Below are positions 9,803 through 20,171 of a stretch of 64,000 bases of DNA, in pieces (positions within the stretch are counted from its first letter, which is position 1; each line of letters opens with the position of its first letter). A model generated the notes under the pieces. It was not told the origin of the DNA, did not search any database, and saw only the letters and a program-made list of their open reading frames with translations. The stretch lies in assembly GCA_031835245.1 (NCBI GenBank), contig JAVKOQ010000189.1, positions 37,873 to 101,872 of the forward strand. The letters are read 5' to 3'. Both the position numbers and the translations under genes were made by a program. This stretch comes from Balamuthia mandrillaris. Lineage: Eukaryota; Discosea; Longamoebia; Balamuthiidae.

Positions 9803-10808
9803 ATGGCTGCTGTTTGTCTTACCCAAATGCTGAGACTGCTGTCTGGCAGTAGCGATGGTAATCCTTTCGTGAGGCCCCTTCAAAGATTTCTCCTCTTCAC
9901 CCAGGTACCCCTTGGCTTGGTTTTCTCTGTGGCTCTCATTTCTCTTCGTTTTTGCAAAAAAAAAGTTAACCAATTGTTCTCTGCGATTTAGATAGCCAGC
10001 CTCTTGGTCATTATTGGTGTGGTCGTCGGTATCATTATGTTTAAAGAGGTTGAGGAGCGCGCTCCCTTACTTTCTGCCTTGGTCTTTTGTTTGCTGAGCG
10101 TCTTGCTTCAGCTCTTCTACTACCACGCCGCGGGCTCTGCCTCTGGCGTCAAACAAGCATTGGTAGCCTTACTTCTTCTTCTTCTTCTTCCTTTTCATTC
10201 CGTTTTGTTCTTCTTTCTTTTTCTTTCTCCTTTCTTCTCGTTTATTCTTATTTTTTTAATCCGTTAAATGCTGTTGTTGTTTCTAAAACTCTTTGCTTCT
10301 TTTCTTTTCTCTTTTCTGCATCGACAAAAAAAGGGTCTAGCGTTTATCATCGTAAGCCTCGTCCTGTTTGTGCTTGGCGCTTTGAATCTCCTCGTCTTTT
10401 CTATTATTTACATGGTGGCTACCAACATATGCTGGAGCGATGACCGGGATGCCGACCGCGAGTGCGAAGAGCATGGCGCTAAGGTTGTTGAGCTGGTGAC
10501 ATTGCTTATAGCCGTTGGTGTGGCTCTGTTTGTCGTTGCCTGTGTGATTCAGGTACAGTTTCTTGTACTTCTTGACATTTTTGTTCATGTTGTTTTCTTT
10601 CCTCTGCACTTTATTAACCTAAAAAACGCATGAACAGGTTGTGTTGTTGGTTCTTTGGAGCAAGTTGATGTGTTCCTCTCGTCATAAGGGACGCAAGAAT
10701 GTCCTCCCGATCTTGAATCCCGAAGATGACGCAGTGAACCATTTGAGCAGCAAAAAACACGCCAGCTCACAGGAGAGGCAGCCTCTCTTGAAACCATTTG
10801 AGCAGTAA
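9803..10808 (+). CDS. Four-helix membrane protein, family member 3
   Basis: Four phase-0 exons (9803-9904, 9992-10162, 10334-10552, 10638-10808) encode 220 residues. The N-terminus MAAVCLTQMLRLLSGSSDG differs from members 1 and 2. Exons 2 to 4 align with them: LLQLFYYHAAGSASGVKQ matches LLQAFYFYAASSGSLSKQ, and exon 4 again starts VVLLVLW. A third loop holds a two-Cys hydrophilic segment (NICWSDDRDADRECEEHG). The C-terminal tail is longer (about 50 residues), basic and polar, ending KPFEQ. The 3' exon carries a short internal duplication around AAACACGCCAGCTCAC. Its closest relative is the inverted copy at 15631-16552. Confidence 0.85.
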
Positions 10809-11370
10809 AAAACACGCCAGCTCACTGTAGGAGAAGCAAAGAACTCCCCAAGCCTCATCTTTTCGTTTGTTCCAACAATTTTTATTTTAATACAGTGTTG
10901 ATGTTTGGCGAACAATCGGTCGGCCCTTTTCTTAGGCGAATGCTGCATTAACTATGTAAATCGGTGATGCATGATAACCGTCAAGAAGGTACTTTACTTT
11001 CTCTGTCGTCTAAAAAGGCATGTAGCATAACACTTTTCAAAGTGTCTTTCCATGCCACGACTTTTCAACCCTGTGGCATGTTTAAAACGAAATACTCTTC
11101 TTAGCCTGTTTGCCTTTGTATTGGAAAAACGATAACCACGAAAACACACTTGCTGCGGCTCTTACACGCTATGTATGATTTTGGGTGCTGGCTCCGTTGG
11201 TTTGGCAGCCGTTCCACTTGGAAGGGCGTCCGCGGTCTGGCCGAGCAGGGGGTTATGCGATATTGTGACAATTCCAACATTTTTAAAAAAAATTGAATAA
11301 AAAATTCTTTTATTGCGTGTTTTTTAATTATCGATAAAATAAACGATATAGAGAGATAAAAGACAAAGAG
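10809..11370. other. Intergenic, no gene seen
   Basis: The 3' flank of member 3 repeats in inverted form downstream of member 4 (near 15550-15630), so the duplicated block extends past the coding region. Small hairpins lie around 11030-11085 (ACACTTT/AAAGTGT and CATGCCAC/GTGGCATG). An ACGATATAGAGAG leader precedes the macro-domain start. No coding potential was recognised. Confidence 0.4.
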
Positions 11371-11513
11371 ATGGAGGAAGCGGAGGGAGTGGCGTTGGCG
11401 GTGGGTGAGTGCGAACTTGTCTACCTGAAGGGAGACGCCACCGTGCCGCAAGCCAAAGGAAACAAAATCGTTGCTCACATCGTTAACACTTATGGTATCC
11501 CTCTTTCGTAACA

Positions 11514-11556
<43 letters not shown>

Positions 11557-12317
11557 ATGGGATCCGTTTTGGCTCAAACAAACATCCCCAAAAGGAGGAT
11601 GGGGCAAGGGCTTTGTGAACGCCATTTCAGCACGGTGGGGTGAGGAGCCAGCCAAGCTCTACCGTCAGTGGCATCGAGACAGGGCCACCACCGACTTTGC
11701 TTTGGGCGCTGTACAGTTTGTTCAAGTGGAGGTAAAGCCAAGCAAGAAACAAAAAAACCTAATCCACACAAACTCACAAAAAACAAACGAAATAGAGGTA
11801 CGTATGGGTGGCCAACATGGTGGCACAGCAAGGCCTTGGAAGAGAAGCCAACAAGAAGAAGAAACGGAGAAGAAAGAAGAAGAAAGGGGCGAAGAAAAAG
11901 AACCAAGGCAATGCCAAAGAAGCACAAAAGCCAGCCGATAGCGCTCGCAAGAACCAAACCAGACGCAAAGGGCGTCGTGCACAGCAGGAAGAATCAGAAG
12001 AAGAAGAGAGCGAAGAGGAGGAAGAGGAAGAAGAACAAGAAAACGACGAAGAAGACCACAACGATGGAGAAGGAGGACCATTCAGCAAGACCACAGCTGC
12101 AGCATCGTCTTCAGCAGGAAAAGAGAAGGGAGTGTACGTCAAGTACGACGCCCTTGGCCAGTGCCTTGACAAGGTGCGAGCCAAAGCGGTGGAGGAGGAG
12201 GCCTCGGTGCATATGCCACGAATAGGAACAGGCCTTGGCGGTGGCGACTGGTCCATCATCGAGCCTCTCATCAAGACCCACTTGAGAGGTTTGCAAGTGT
12301 TCGTCTATGATCAGTAA
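11371..12317 (+). CDS. Macro-domain protein (ADP-ribose-binding/hydrolase type) with basic-acidic insert
   Basis: Three exons (11371-11494, 11595-11731, 11796-12317) encode 260 residues. The macro fold is seen as GDATVPQ, then IVAHIVNTYGGWGKGFVNAI (the Asn and Gly-rich loop that binds ADP-ribose), RYVWVANMVAQQG, and the last strand MPRIGTGLGGGDWSIIEPLI. This pattern matches small stand-alone macro domains such as the Poa1/OARD1 group, which act on ADP-ribose 1''-phosphate or remove ADP-ribose from proteins. Between VANMVAQQG and the last helix an insert of about 90 residues, first Lys/Arg-rich and then Glu-rich, interrupts the domain, probably as an exposed loop. The first intron has a CT repeat. 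The stop lies only 11 bp from that of the convergent helicase. Confidence 0.85.
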
Positions 12318-12328
12318 ATGGGTGATGT

Positions 12329-13570
12329 CTATTCACATATTATGATCGCTTGTTGTGGTTCCTTTACATTCTCTTTATCGTTTTCTTGCACTTGCTCTTC
12401 CTCCTCCGCTTTTGTTTCCTTTTCTTTCTCGCTTTCTTTCTCTTTGGCCTTCTCTTTCTCTTCCGTCTTCAACGCGCACGACTCGTTCATCTCTCTCCAC
12501 TGCTGCTTCGCTCTTAGCCCCGCGTAATACGCCAACACCCTCGGATGCGCTCTTATGCCGACAGGATTGAAGTCCAACAAACGTAGCGCGTTAAGGCTAG
12601 TTGCTCTCGAGAGCGCCACATACGCCTGTCCGTATTCAAACACTCCGCCGAGTCCCATCTCCACCTTGCTGATGGTCATTCCTTGCGATTTGTGGATGGA
12701 GAGAGCCCATGCTAGCGCTAAGGGCACTTGTCTGCGGCTGGCTTTGACGGAACCGCCCACTTCTACGGACCATGTTTCTGGTGTTATCAATCTAAGTTTA
12801 TTGGATTTTGGGCAGTTAGCGGAAAGAAAAGAAGAGAAAGAGAGAAAGAAATGACGAAAAAGAAATAGTAGTATGAAACCTTGTAACGCCAGAGGTGAAT
12901 TCAACTTCCGGATACGCAACACGTTCGCCAGAAAGCAAAAAATGGGCGTCACCTTCCTCCCTTGAAGCAGGTTGTCGAAACCCAACAACTCTGCCTCTCG
13001 CGCCATTCACAAGCTCCGCCTCGAAATCTAAGTTCTTCAAAAGAATTACCTGTGCCTCTAATTTGAGCTCCAGTGTTTGAGCCGCTGGACAGTTGTTCTG
13101 CAGTTGGGAAAGAAAGGGAGATGTGCCAGAGTCCTCCGCTGTGAAGAAGACGCTTGGATGGGGCAGCGCTGAGAGGCAGTGTTGATTCTCTCCTTCTACA
13201 TCTCGCCGAAAGGGATAGAGTCGGGTTGGACGAATCTTATTGTCATTTGCTTGTTCTTGTTGTTGTCCTTCTGATGCTTTTTCTATTTTGTGTTGATTTG
13301 CTATTGCTGCTGCAGAGCAAAAAGAAGAGGAGGAAGAAGAAGAGGAGGAGGAGGAGGAGGAGGAGGAGGAAGACGGTAAGGAGGAGAAGGAAGAAGAAGG
13401 CATGAGACGAGCTTCGAGCTTTCGTTTTGATTCAAGAGAGAGGTAGCCTAATCGAATTTCGTTTAAGAGGGAGATGAACTCAGGGTCTGAGCTTTGCCGA
13501 AAGACTCGCGTAAGAACGACAGTTTCTTTCACCACCTTTTGTAAGAGAAAAGTTCGCGATAAGCGTAATG

Positions 13571-13605
<35 letters not shown>

Positions 13606-15190
13606 GTTACTCGTTTCCAACATTCACACTCGAAGCAAAAGTTCTTTTCAGAGACAGGTGGCAACTGTAAAAAGTCACCGCACAGTACTACTTGCATACC
13701 TCCAAAAGGCCGATCGTCTTGTCTGATCTTTTTAGTTGTTATTCGTTTAGCTAAAGAAAAGCACAAAGAAATATTGAAAGAAAAAGTGAAGAATCGTACT
13801 CGTCTTGCAATGTACTCTATTTTATCAAAGAACGAGCCTTCCAGCATGCTTATCTCATCGATGACCAACACTTTGGCGTCCAACCATCTATCCCTGACCC
13901 ACCGACTCTTCCGCACCTTCTCCACCAGCTGCTCTTTGTCCTGTTTTGCCAGACCCACTCCTGCAAAAGCGTGAACTGTGATGCCCCCGATGTTGCACGC
14001 GGCTATGCCGGTTGATGCAGTGACGTGAACCGTGCCCCCTTCCTCTTCATCATATCCTCTGTTTCTTCTTCTGTTGTACTTTTGTCGCAGTTGGGTTACT
14101 ATTTCTTTCAGGAGAAACGACTTTCCCGTCCCTATTTTCGTGTGGCGTTTTGTTTGAGTCAATAAACCAAAAGAAAGCGGTAGGAAGAAAGAAGAAAAAG
14201 CAATGACAAACCAGCAGAGCCAGTGAAGAACAACGAACGCCCAGCCAGCACAAGCTCCAACACTCTCCTCTGCTCGTCGCTAAGCAAGGGTGAGGGGGCT
14301 ACTTCTTTCTCCTCTTCCTTCCAACTCCACTCTGCCGCTTTGGGCGTGTGCTGCGCAAAGTAAGCTGTTCTTCCGAGTATCCTTCTTCTCCCTTCGTTTC
14401 CCTCCTCTTTCTGCTTTCCAGTTCGCTTTCCAACGTTGAAGCTGCCAAACGAACCAAAGCGACTGCTGCTGTTGCTCATCTGCTGCGTTGCTTTCTCCAC
14501 GACAGTTTGTTTCTCTTCGTCCTCTCCCTTCTGTTCCCTCGTGAGAAAATGGTCGGCGTTGTAGTCGCTGAAAGCACGCAGCCCACCCGACGTGACTCTT
14601 CTCCTTCGGTCCGCCAGGTGGTGGTGGTGGGCGCGCGGGGGTCCTTGCTGTCGTGAAAGCGGGTTTCGGACAATGACCTCGTGCCCATCAAAGAGAGGCT
14701 CCCAGCCGCTCGTCCCACCCGCTCGCTCCACCGTCTCCAAAAGTTGTTTGGTGTATGCATCCAGTCCTCCCTCCTCTTTTTCATCGATGGATGAGGTGGT
14801 GGCAGAAAACGTAGCGGCAGGGATGGGAGTGGAAGAGGCGCTGTGGTCAGAAGGGGGCGTCAAGAGCAGGTCCTCTGCCTCCTCCTGGATGGAGGAAGGC
14901 GCAGCGGTACGAGCTCTTTTGTGGTTGTCGTTTTCATCACCTACAACAACAACGTCGTCCGCAGCGATGCTTTTGCTGAACGAAGCAGAAGCACAAGATG
15001 ATTTGTTGTTGGGTTTGTTGTGGAGGACAGAAGAAGAGGAAGTGGTAGTGGTAGAAGTTTTGGAAGAAGAGGAAGAGGAGGATATGGAAAAGAACCGGGC
15101 CAACGTGGCTTGTTTGGGTCCAACAGAAGCACCATGTGACGGTGAGGTGGTTCGTTTTCTTTTCCCTCTGGCAGGCCTTCCTCCTTCCAT
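12329..15190 (-). CDS. PIF1-type ATP-dependent DNA helicase
   Basis: Five exons (15190-14212, 14131-13800, 13727-13611, 13535-12880, 12791-12329) give 848 residues. PIF1 helicases are 5'-to-3' enzymes that act on telomeres, G-quadruplexes and mitochondrial DNA. Seen here: a Ser-rich N-terminus with a PCNA-box-like QATLARFF; Walker A GSAGTGKSF, split by intron 1; Walker B VLVIDEISML; PFGGMQVVLCGDFLQLPPV; VVLTRVFRQ; and the C-terminal PLALAWALSIHKSQGMT and AYVALSRATSLNALRLLDF. A poly-Ser insert of about 40 residues lies in the second RecA-like domain, and the tail is Lys/Glu-rich. The start at 15190 is preferred. An in-frame ATG about 70 bases upstream would add MKLFPPFFCLAKNN, a possible mitochondrial leader, as dual starts are known for this family. 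Confidence 0.9.
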
Positions 15191-15630
15191 CTCTCTCTTT
15201 CTCTCTTTCTTTGCTGTTCCGTTATTTTTTGCCAAACAAAAAAAAGGCGGGAATAATTTCATCGAAAAAGCATGAAATTTGTCGTCAAAGCATTTCTTTA
15301 TTTGATTTTCGATTGGAGAAGAAGAATTTTGTCGACATAAGATTGACGATAAATAGCAATTATCAATAAATTTTTGCCGATAAGCGCAACTGGACAGAAC
15401 AGAATTTATGAATGCAAAAGAATGGAGGGCAGGAATCCTCTTCAACAAGGTTGACTCACGTCACCAAGTGCACACACACGCAATGCATCATTTACCTCGC
15501 AAGTAAACCATTGTTCGCCAAACTAACATCGATATTATATTTTAAATATAAAAAAGTGTGAAAGTGAAAAGATGAGGCGTTAGGGAGTTCTCTGCTTCTG
15601 CTACTGTGAGCTGGCGTGTTGTTTCTTCTT

Positions 15631-16552
15631 TTACTGCTCAAATGGTTTCAAGAAAGGCTGTGCCGCGGCGCCATCTTCGGGGTTGAAGACCGGGAGGACA
15701 TGCTTGCGTCCCTTGTGACGAGAGGCATTAATCAACTTGCCCCAAAGAACCAACAACACAACCTGTTCATGTGTTTTCAAGTTAACGACAGGAAAGAGAT
15801 GAACGACAAGAAAGCAATAGGATTGTATAACGTTACCTGGATCACACAGACAGCGGCGAACACGGGGACACCAATGGCTATAAGCAGGTGCACCCGCTCT
15901 GTAACCTTAGCGCCACGCTCTTTGCACTCGAGGCGGGCATCCCGGTCATCGGTCAGGCAAAGGTTGTGACCTAGCTGGTACAACAACGAATAGAGGAGCA
16001 GACCCAAAGCGCCAAACACCGACAGGACGAGGCTAACAAGGATAAACGCCAGACCCTTTGGTTGTTATTGTCAATAGAAAAAAGAAAAGAAAAAGAAGAA
16101 AAGAGGTTTAGAAACAACTAAGGAGAGAGAGAGAGAGAGAAGAGAAGGGAGAAGTAAAGAGAGAAAGACAGGAAATAAATATGCACCAATGCTTGTTTGA
16201 CGCCAGAGGCGGAACCCGCGGCGTGGTGATAAAAGAGCTGAAGCAAGACACTCAGCAAGCAAAGGGCCAAAGCGGTACCAAAGGCAGCACGCTCCCCATC
16301 CTCTTTAAACAGAATGATACCAATGACCACGCCAATGACCACCAGGAAGTTAGCTATCTAACTCGAGGAGAACAATTGGTTAGCTTTTGTATTTTGGCAA
16401 AAGAGAGAAGACATAAGCTAAAAGTTGGAGAAAACCAAGCCAAGGGGTACCTGGGTGAAGAGGAGAAATCTTTGAAGGGGTCTCACGAAAGGGTTACCAT
16501 CGCTACTGCCAGACAGCAGTCTCACCACTTGATTAAGGCGAACAGCCGCCAT
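15631..16552 (-). CDS. Four-helix membrane protein, family member 4 (inverted copy of member 3)
   Basis: Four phase-0 exons (16552-16451, 16357-16187, 16055-15837, 15762-15631) encode 207 residues. It begins MAAVRLNQVVRLLSGSSDG and shares exon lengths 102, 171 and 219 with member 3. Exon 4 starts VVLLVLWGKL and ends KPFEQ, as in member 3, but lacks the internal duplication. It lies 4.8 kb from member 3 in opposite orientation. The macro-domain and helicase genes sit between the two arms, which are similar from the upstream hairpin element through the 3' flank. Function is unknown. Confidence 0.85.
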
Positions 16553-16612
16553 ATCGACAAAAGAAGTAGAGGATGGAACAGTTAAAAAAGTTGGGGGCAA
16601 AGTTTTGTTTGG

Positions 16613-16642
16613 AAAGCTGCGTCGCAGGTAATCCGCAGCTTT
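16613..16642 (-). promoter_or_regulatory. Conserved hairpin element, copy 4
   Basis: Reverse complement of copies 2 and 3, with the same perfect 9-bp arms and the 12-base loop. It ends 60 bases upstream of the ATG at 16552. Its presence on the opposite strand in the same place relative to the start ties it to the gene and not to the locus. Confidence 0.7.
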
Positions 16643-17649
16643 GTGTTTGTGATGAATGTGCACCGGTGGTGATAAACAACAATAGGAGGGAGGGAGAAAG
16701 AACGAAAATATATTTTTATAGGTGTTGTCGATAAATATCCTCATGGATTATAAATTAATAATACTACTCCTTTTATGGAAATGGTGATGTCATATATGCC
16801 ATTTTATGTTAAGTATGACATCACGCTTGTAGTGCAGTAACCCATTTTTGGAGTTTTCCCAAATTGCCAAACGGAGCGCGAGGAAAATTCGGTTGCACGT
16901 GGAATATTTTGTGAAATTTTGTCGATAGTTTACTTTTTTGCGGCAGAAAATGCATGCGGATGAGACCAGAGCACCCTGAAGACAAGGACGTGTTCTCTGT
17001 AGGCTTGGTGGGATGGGTTCGTGAGATTTTGAGCGTTTCCTGCTTTGCCATGTTTTACGTTACGCAAGATATTAAAGCTGGTGGTAGAAATGCGGGAGAG
17101 CGGACATGTAGGTTGGGTTTTCCCTCCCGGCCACACAGGCGCTGTAAAATGCTTGCTATGGTGCATTCCGGGCAGCGCCCCGACTGACCTTCTTTTCTTT
17201 CTTTTCTTTTCTTTTTTTTTTTGTGCTGCTAAGGTGGCACAGGAGGAGTAGTAGCTGACCTTGTGCCATCTCTGGGACATGGCGAAGGGTGACGGAACAG
17301 ACAACACAACACACCCAACGTGATGCCAGATACGCAGTATGATGTTTTGAGTTGCGTTTAAAGGGAAACGGTCAAACTGGGAATACTTGTATCAGAGAGG
17401 GAATACTTGCATCATACTGATAAAAATAAGGGTTGCAAATTGCTATGTCTCTCGTCCAACCCTACAACCGATGTTTGTAGCCATCATCAATGTAGAAAAC
17501 ATGTTTAAAGAACAGATTTGAAATATACAGAAGAAAGAAAAAAAGAAACCAGGATAAGAAAGGAGGAAAATAAAGGTGGAAGGAGTCACAGTGTTGTCGT
17601 TTGGTGTGTGTCGTAGTTTTGTTTCTTTCTTCTCTTGGCTGTTGTTTTT
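16643..17649. other. Intergenic, no supported gene
   Basis: About 1 kb between the start of member 4 and the stop of the Ras-like gene. It is AT-rich near 16700-16830, with two TGATGTCATA/ATGACATCAC CRE-like half-palindromes at about 16785 and 16816. A 125-codon minus-strand frame (16930-17307) shows no domain and has a poly-Lys tract from a CTTTT repeat, so it was not called. Short direct repeats of GGGAATACTTG(T/C)ATCA lie at about 17380-17418. Confidence 0.4.
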
Positions 17650-18333
17650 TCAGAAGAGAACGCATCTCAACTTCCCTCCATTCTCCGTTTTCTTTCTCTT
17701 CGTTCCTCCTTCACCATTCTCATTGTTGCCGTTTTGTTGGGGAGGGTTTTGTCTCTCTCTGATCCTTCGAACCAAAGTGAAGAAGCTCTCCTGAACGTTG
17801 AGTCGAGTTTTGGCGCTGGCCTCGAAGAAGTCCACCTTGAAACGCTCGGCCAAGGCCTCCCCTTCTTCCGTTGATACTTCGCGTTTGTCGTCCAGATCCG
17901 CTTTGTTGCCTATCAGCACCATGGGTGGCGCATCTTGCTCTAATACATCCTTTGTCTAGTCGTTTTGTTGTCGTTAATAAAAGAGAAAGAGAGATAGAAA
18001 AGCAAACGAAAAAGCGTACGTAAAGTATTTTGGTTCTGAACTTTTCGATCTCATCGAAAGAGGTACGTGTATCAATGCTGTAAACCAAAGCGAAGCCTTC
18101 TCCTGACCGTATCCATTGTGATTGTAATGCTGAAGTTTTTGGTGTTACCGAGTCGTGGAGATGAGAGAAGAGAACGAGAACGAGAGGAGAGATTAAGAGA
18201 ACAACAAAGAGAACGAGAAAAAGGGAAGCGAGAACACGCATGGAGATAAGAGAAACGACTAGGGAGAGGAGAGAGAGGGAAAGAGAGAAAGAGAGAAAGA
18301 GAGAGAGAAAGAGAGAAAGAGAGAAAGAAAGAG

Positions 18334-18395
<62 letters not shown>

Positions 18396-18764
18396 AGAGA
18401 GAGAGAGAGAGAGAGAGGGAGGGAAAGAGAAAGAGAGGGATGCACTAGAATACAGAAAGGAAAAACAAACCAGTATACTCCTCTTGGCCGGCAGTGTCAA
18501 GTATGTCCAAAATAGCCACCTCATCGTCGACGAGAAACTGTTGGCGATAACTAGACTCGATCGTTGGGTCATAGTACTACAAGCCCCACAAAAAAAATCC
18601 AACGAGAGGAATGAGAGGAAGTTACGGGAGAAAACAAACAATAAAAGAGAGAATAAAAATACCTCTACAAAGTGATGGGAAACAAGTTGCATGGTGAGAG
18701 CTGTCTTTCCCACTCCACCTCCGCCAAGAACGGTGATCCTGAACGCAGATCCTGCTTTCGACAT
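17650..18764 (-). CDS. Ras-family small GTPase with C-terminal CVLF box
   Basis: Four exons (18764-18663, 18576-18471, 18129-18020, about 17955-17650) encode about 207 residues. Seen in order: the P-loop [13 protein letters not shown], with an extra Gly where Ras has GAGGVGKS; switch [11 protein letters not shown]; switch [25 protein letters not shown]; and [10 protein letters not shown]. It ends in a polar tail and CVLF, a CaaX box whose final Phe favours geranylgeranyl transfer, so it should sit on membranes. The Gly-12 position holds Gly. The effector loop is of the Ras/Rap kind. The last intron could end at either of two in-frame acceptors 6 bases apart. Intron 2 carries a long CT repeat (sense strand). 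Confidence 0.9.
18250..18440. repeat. GA/GAAA microsatellite in Ras-like intron
   Basis: About 190 bases of almost pure purine, mixing GAGAGAAA, GAAA and GA units. It is CT-rich on the sense strand of the host gene and forms most of its second intron. Confidence 0.9.
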
Positions 18765-19147
18765 GTTTCACCTCTCGATTGTTCTCTCTGGAACTGACTG
18801 CAACAGATGACTTTGACTTTTGGAGTTCTTTTTTTTTCCGCCTTTCTTTTTGGGCACCACACCAGCACAAGTTCTCTTTTTTCTCCTCTTCTTTTCTTTC
18901 TTCTTCCTCTTTCTTGGTTGTTATTTGTTCAAATTTTAAAAACCAAAAAAAAAATATGTAACGCTGTGAGGGGAAAAAAAAAACTTATAAGAAACAACCA
19001 GTAGTTTTGTGAAGGTCTCCTGTCCTTTCTTTTCACTTTCTTTTTGCGCTGATAAAAAAAGCGTAATACTTTCGAGTTGTTTAAAAAGTTTAAATATAGG
19101 AAAAAATAATAATGCTGTGATATAGCATTACATTCATGAAACTTTTA

Positions 19148-19255
19148 TTAACGCACATACTTAAAATTCCACGCATTATTCGCGTACCTAACATTCTCTT
19201 CCAATGAATCAGATCGATCGATATAATCCCTAGGTCGTTGGACAAACTTGAGCAT
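19148..19255 (-). CDS. Possible small protein or first exon, 35 codons
   Basis: From an ATG in good context (CCACCATGC) at 19255, a frame reads MLKFVQRPRDYIDRSDSLEE and on to NNAWNFKYVR before TAA at 19150-19148. An AATAAA overlaps the stop. The composition (Arg, Asp, Asn, aromatic) looks more protein-like than its surroundings. AAGTATGTG near the end could instead be a splice donor (GTATGT) leading to a further short exon. I do not recognise it. It is divergent from the gene at 19614. Confidence 0.3.
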   Translation of the reverse strand: MLKFVQRPRDYIDRSDSLEENVRYANNAWNFKYVR

Positions 19256-19613
19256 GGTGGGGTACGGAGGGCGCTGCCTTCCACCGCAGAAAATGTGTCC
19301 AATTGTTTGTGTTTTTTCCCCGAACGCCAAAACAAGGGAGAAGGGAATGAAAAACGAAGAAAAGTGAAGAAAAAAAAAATGGTGTTATGGCCTTGGTTCA
19401 TCGCGTGGGGGGGGGGGGCCTCTCTCTCTCTCTCTCTCTTCCCTTTGCCAACATTGACAGGTGTCTTTCAATGTGTTGCCCTGCTGTGGGTTCATTTAGT
19501 CAACAACAGGTAAGAAGAAGAAGAAGAAGAAGAAGAAAGGAAGCAATCTTCTTCGTGGGCAGTGAGCGAGCGAGTGAGGGAAAGATTGGAGGAGCAGAAG
19601 AGGAGTGAACTGA

Positions 19614-20131
19614 ATGAATCGAGTGGAAGCCTACAAGTTGGGCTTGTTGGCTGGGTTGGCGGATGCGGTGCAGGACCTCGACGAGACGTACCTCTACCTC
19701 CTGATCCCGCTCTCTGCGTTTGGCTGCACCAAGACCGACTATGTCTTTGGCGCCATCCTCACCGCCGCCAAGATCTGCTCTTTCTTCATCAAGCCATGTT
19801 GGTGCTTTTCTTTCTCTTTCTCTTTTCTCTATTATATTCATTTTTTCTTTCAACTTTAAAATAATAAAAAAAAAACAGGTTCAGGTTGGTTGGTGGATGC
19901 CACGGAGCAATGGCAGCATTGGACGGTGCTGGTGACGAGCGTGTTGGCCACCCTCTCGGCCGCCGTGATGATGTTCTTTGGGCAGGACATCCCCATGCTG
20001 CCCCTCGTGACCGCCCTCTATGTTTTTGAGCAGTTTGTGCTCGTTGCCAACGAAACCTCCATCTGGAAAGGTAGCTTATTCTTCGTTCTTCTTGCTTTCT
20101 TTCTTTGATCTGCTACTTCTTTCTTTTCTTT

Positions 20132-20171
<40 letters not shown>

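Noticed and set aside
12329-15190. The PIF1 helicase as part of a Helitron
   Set aside because: It has four introns, no Rep motifs nearby and its own nuclear-type N-terminus. The Helitron fragment is 38 kb away and lacks a helicase.
16930-17307. 125-codon minus-strand frame
   Set aside because: Includes a poly-Lys tract from a simple repeat, has no domain, no introns and no upstream signal. Probably chance.
19090-19401. A snRNA-like gene near 19.2 kb
   Set aside because: The segment has no U1, U2, U5 or U6 core sequence and reads better as a short coding frame.
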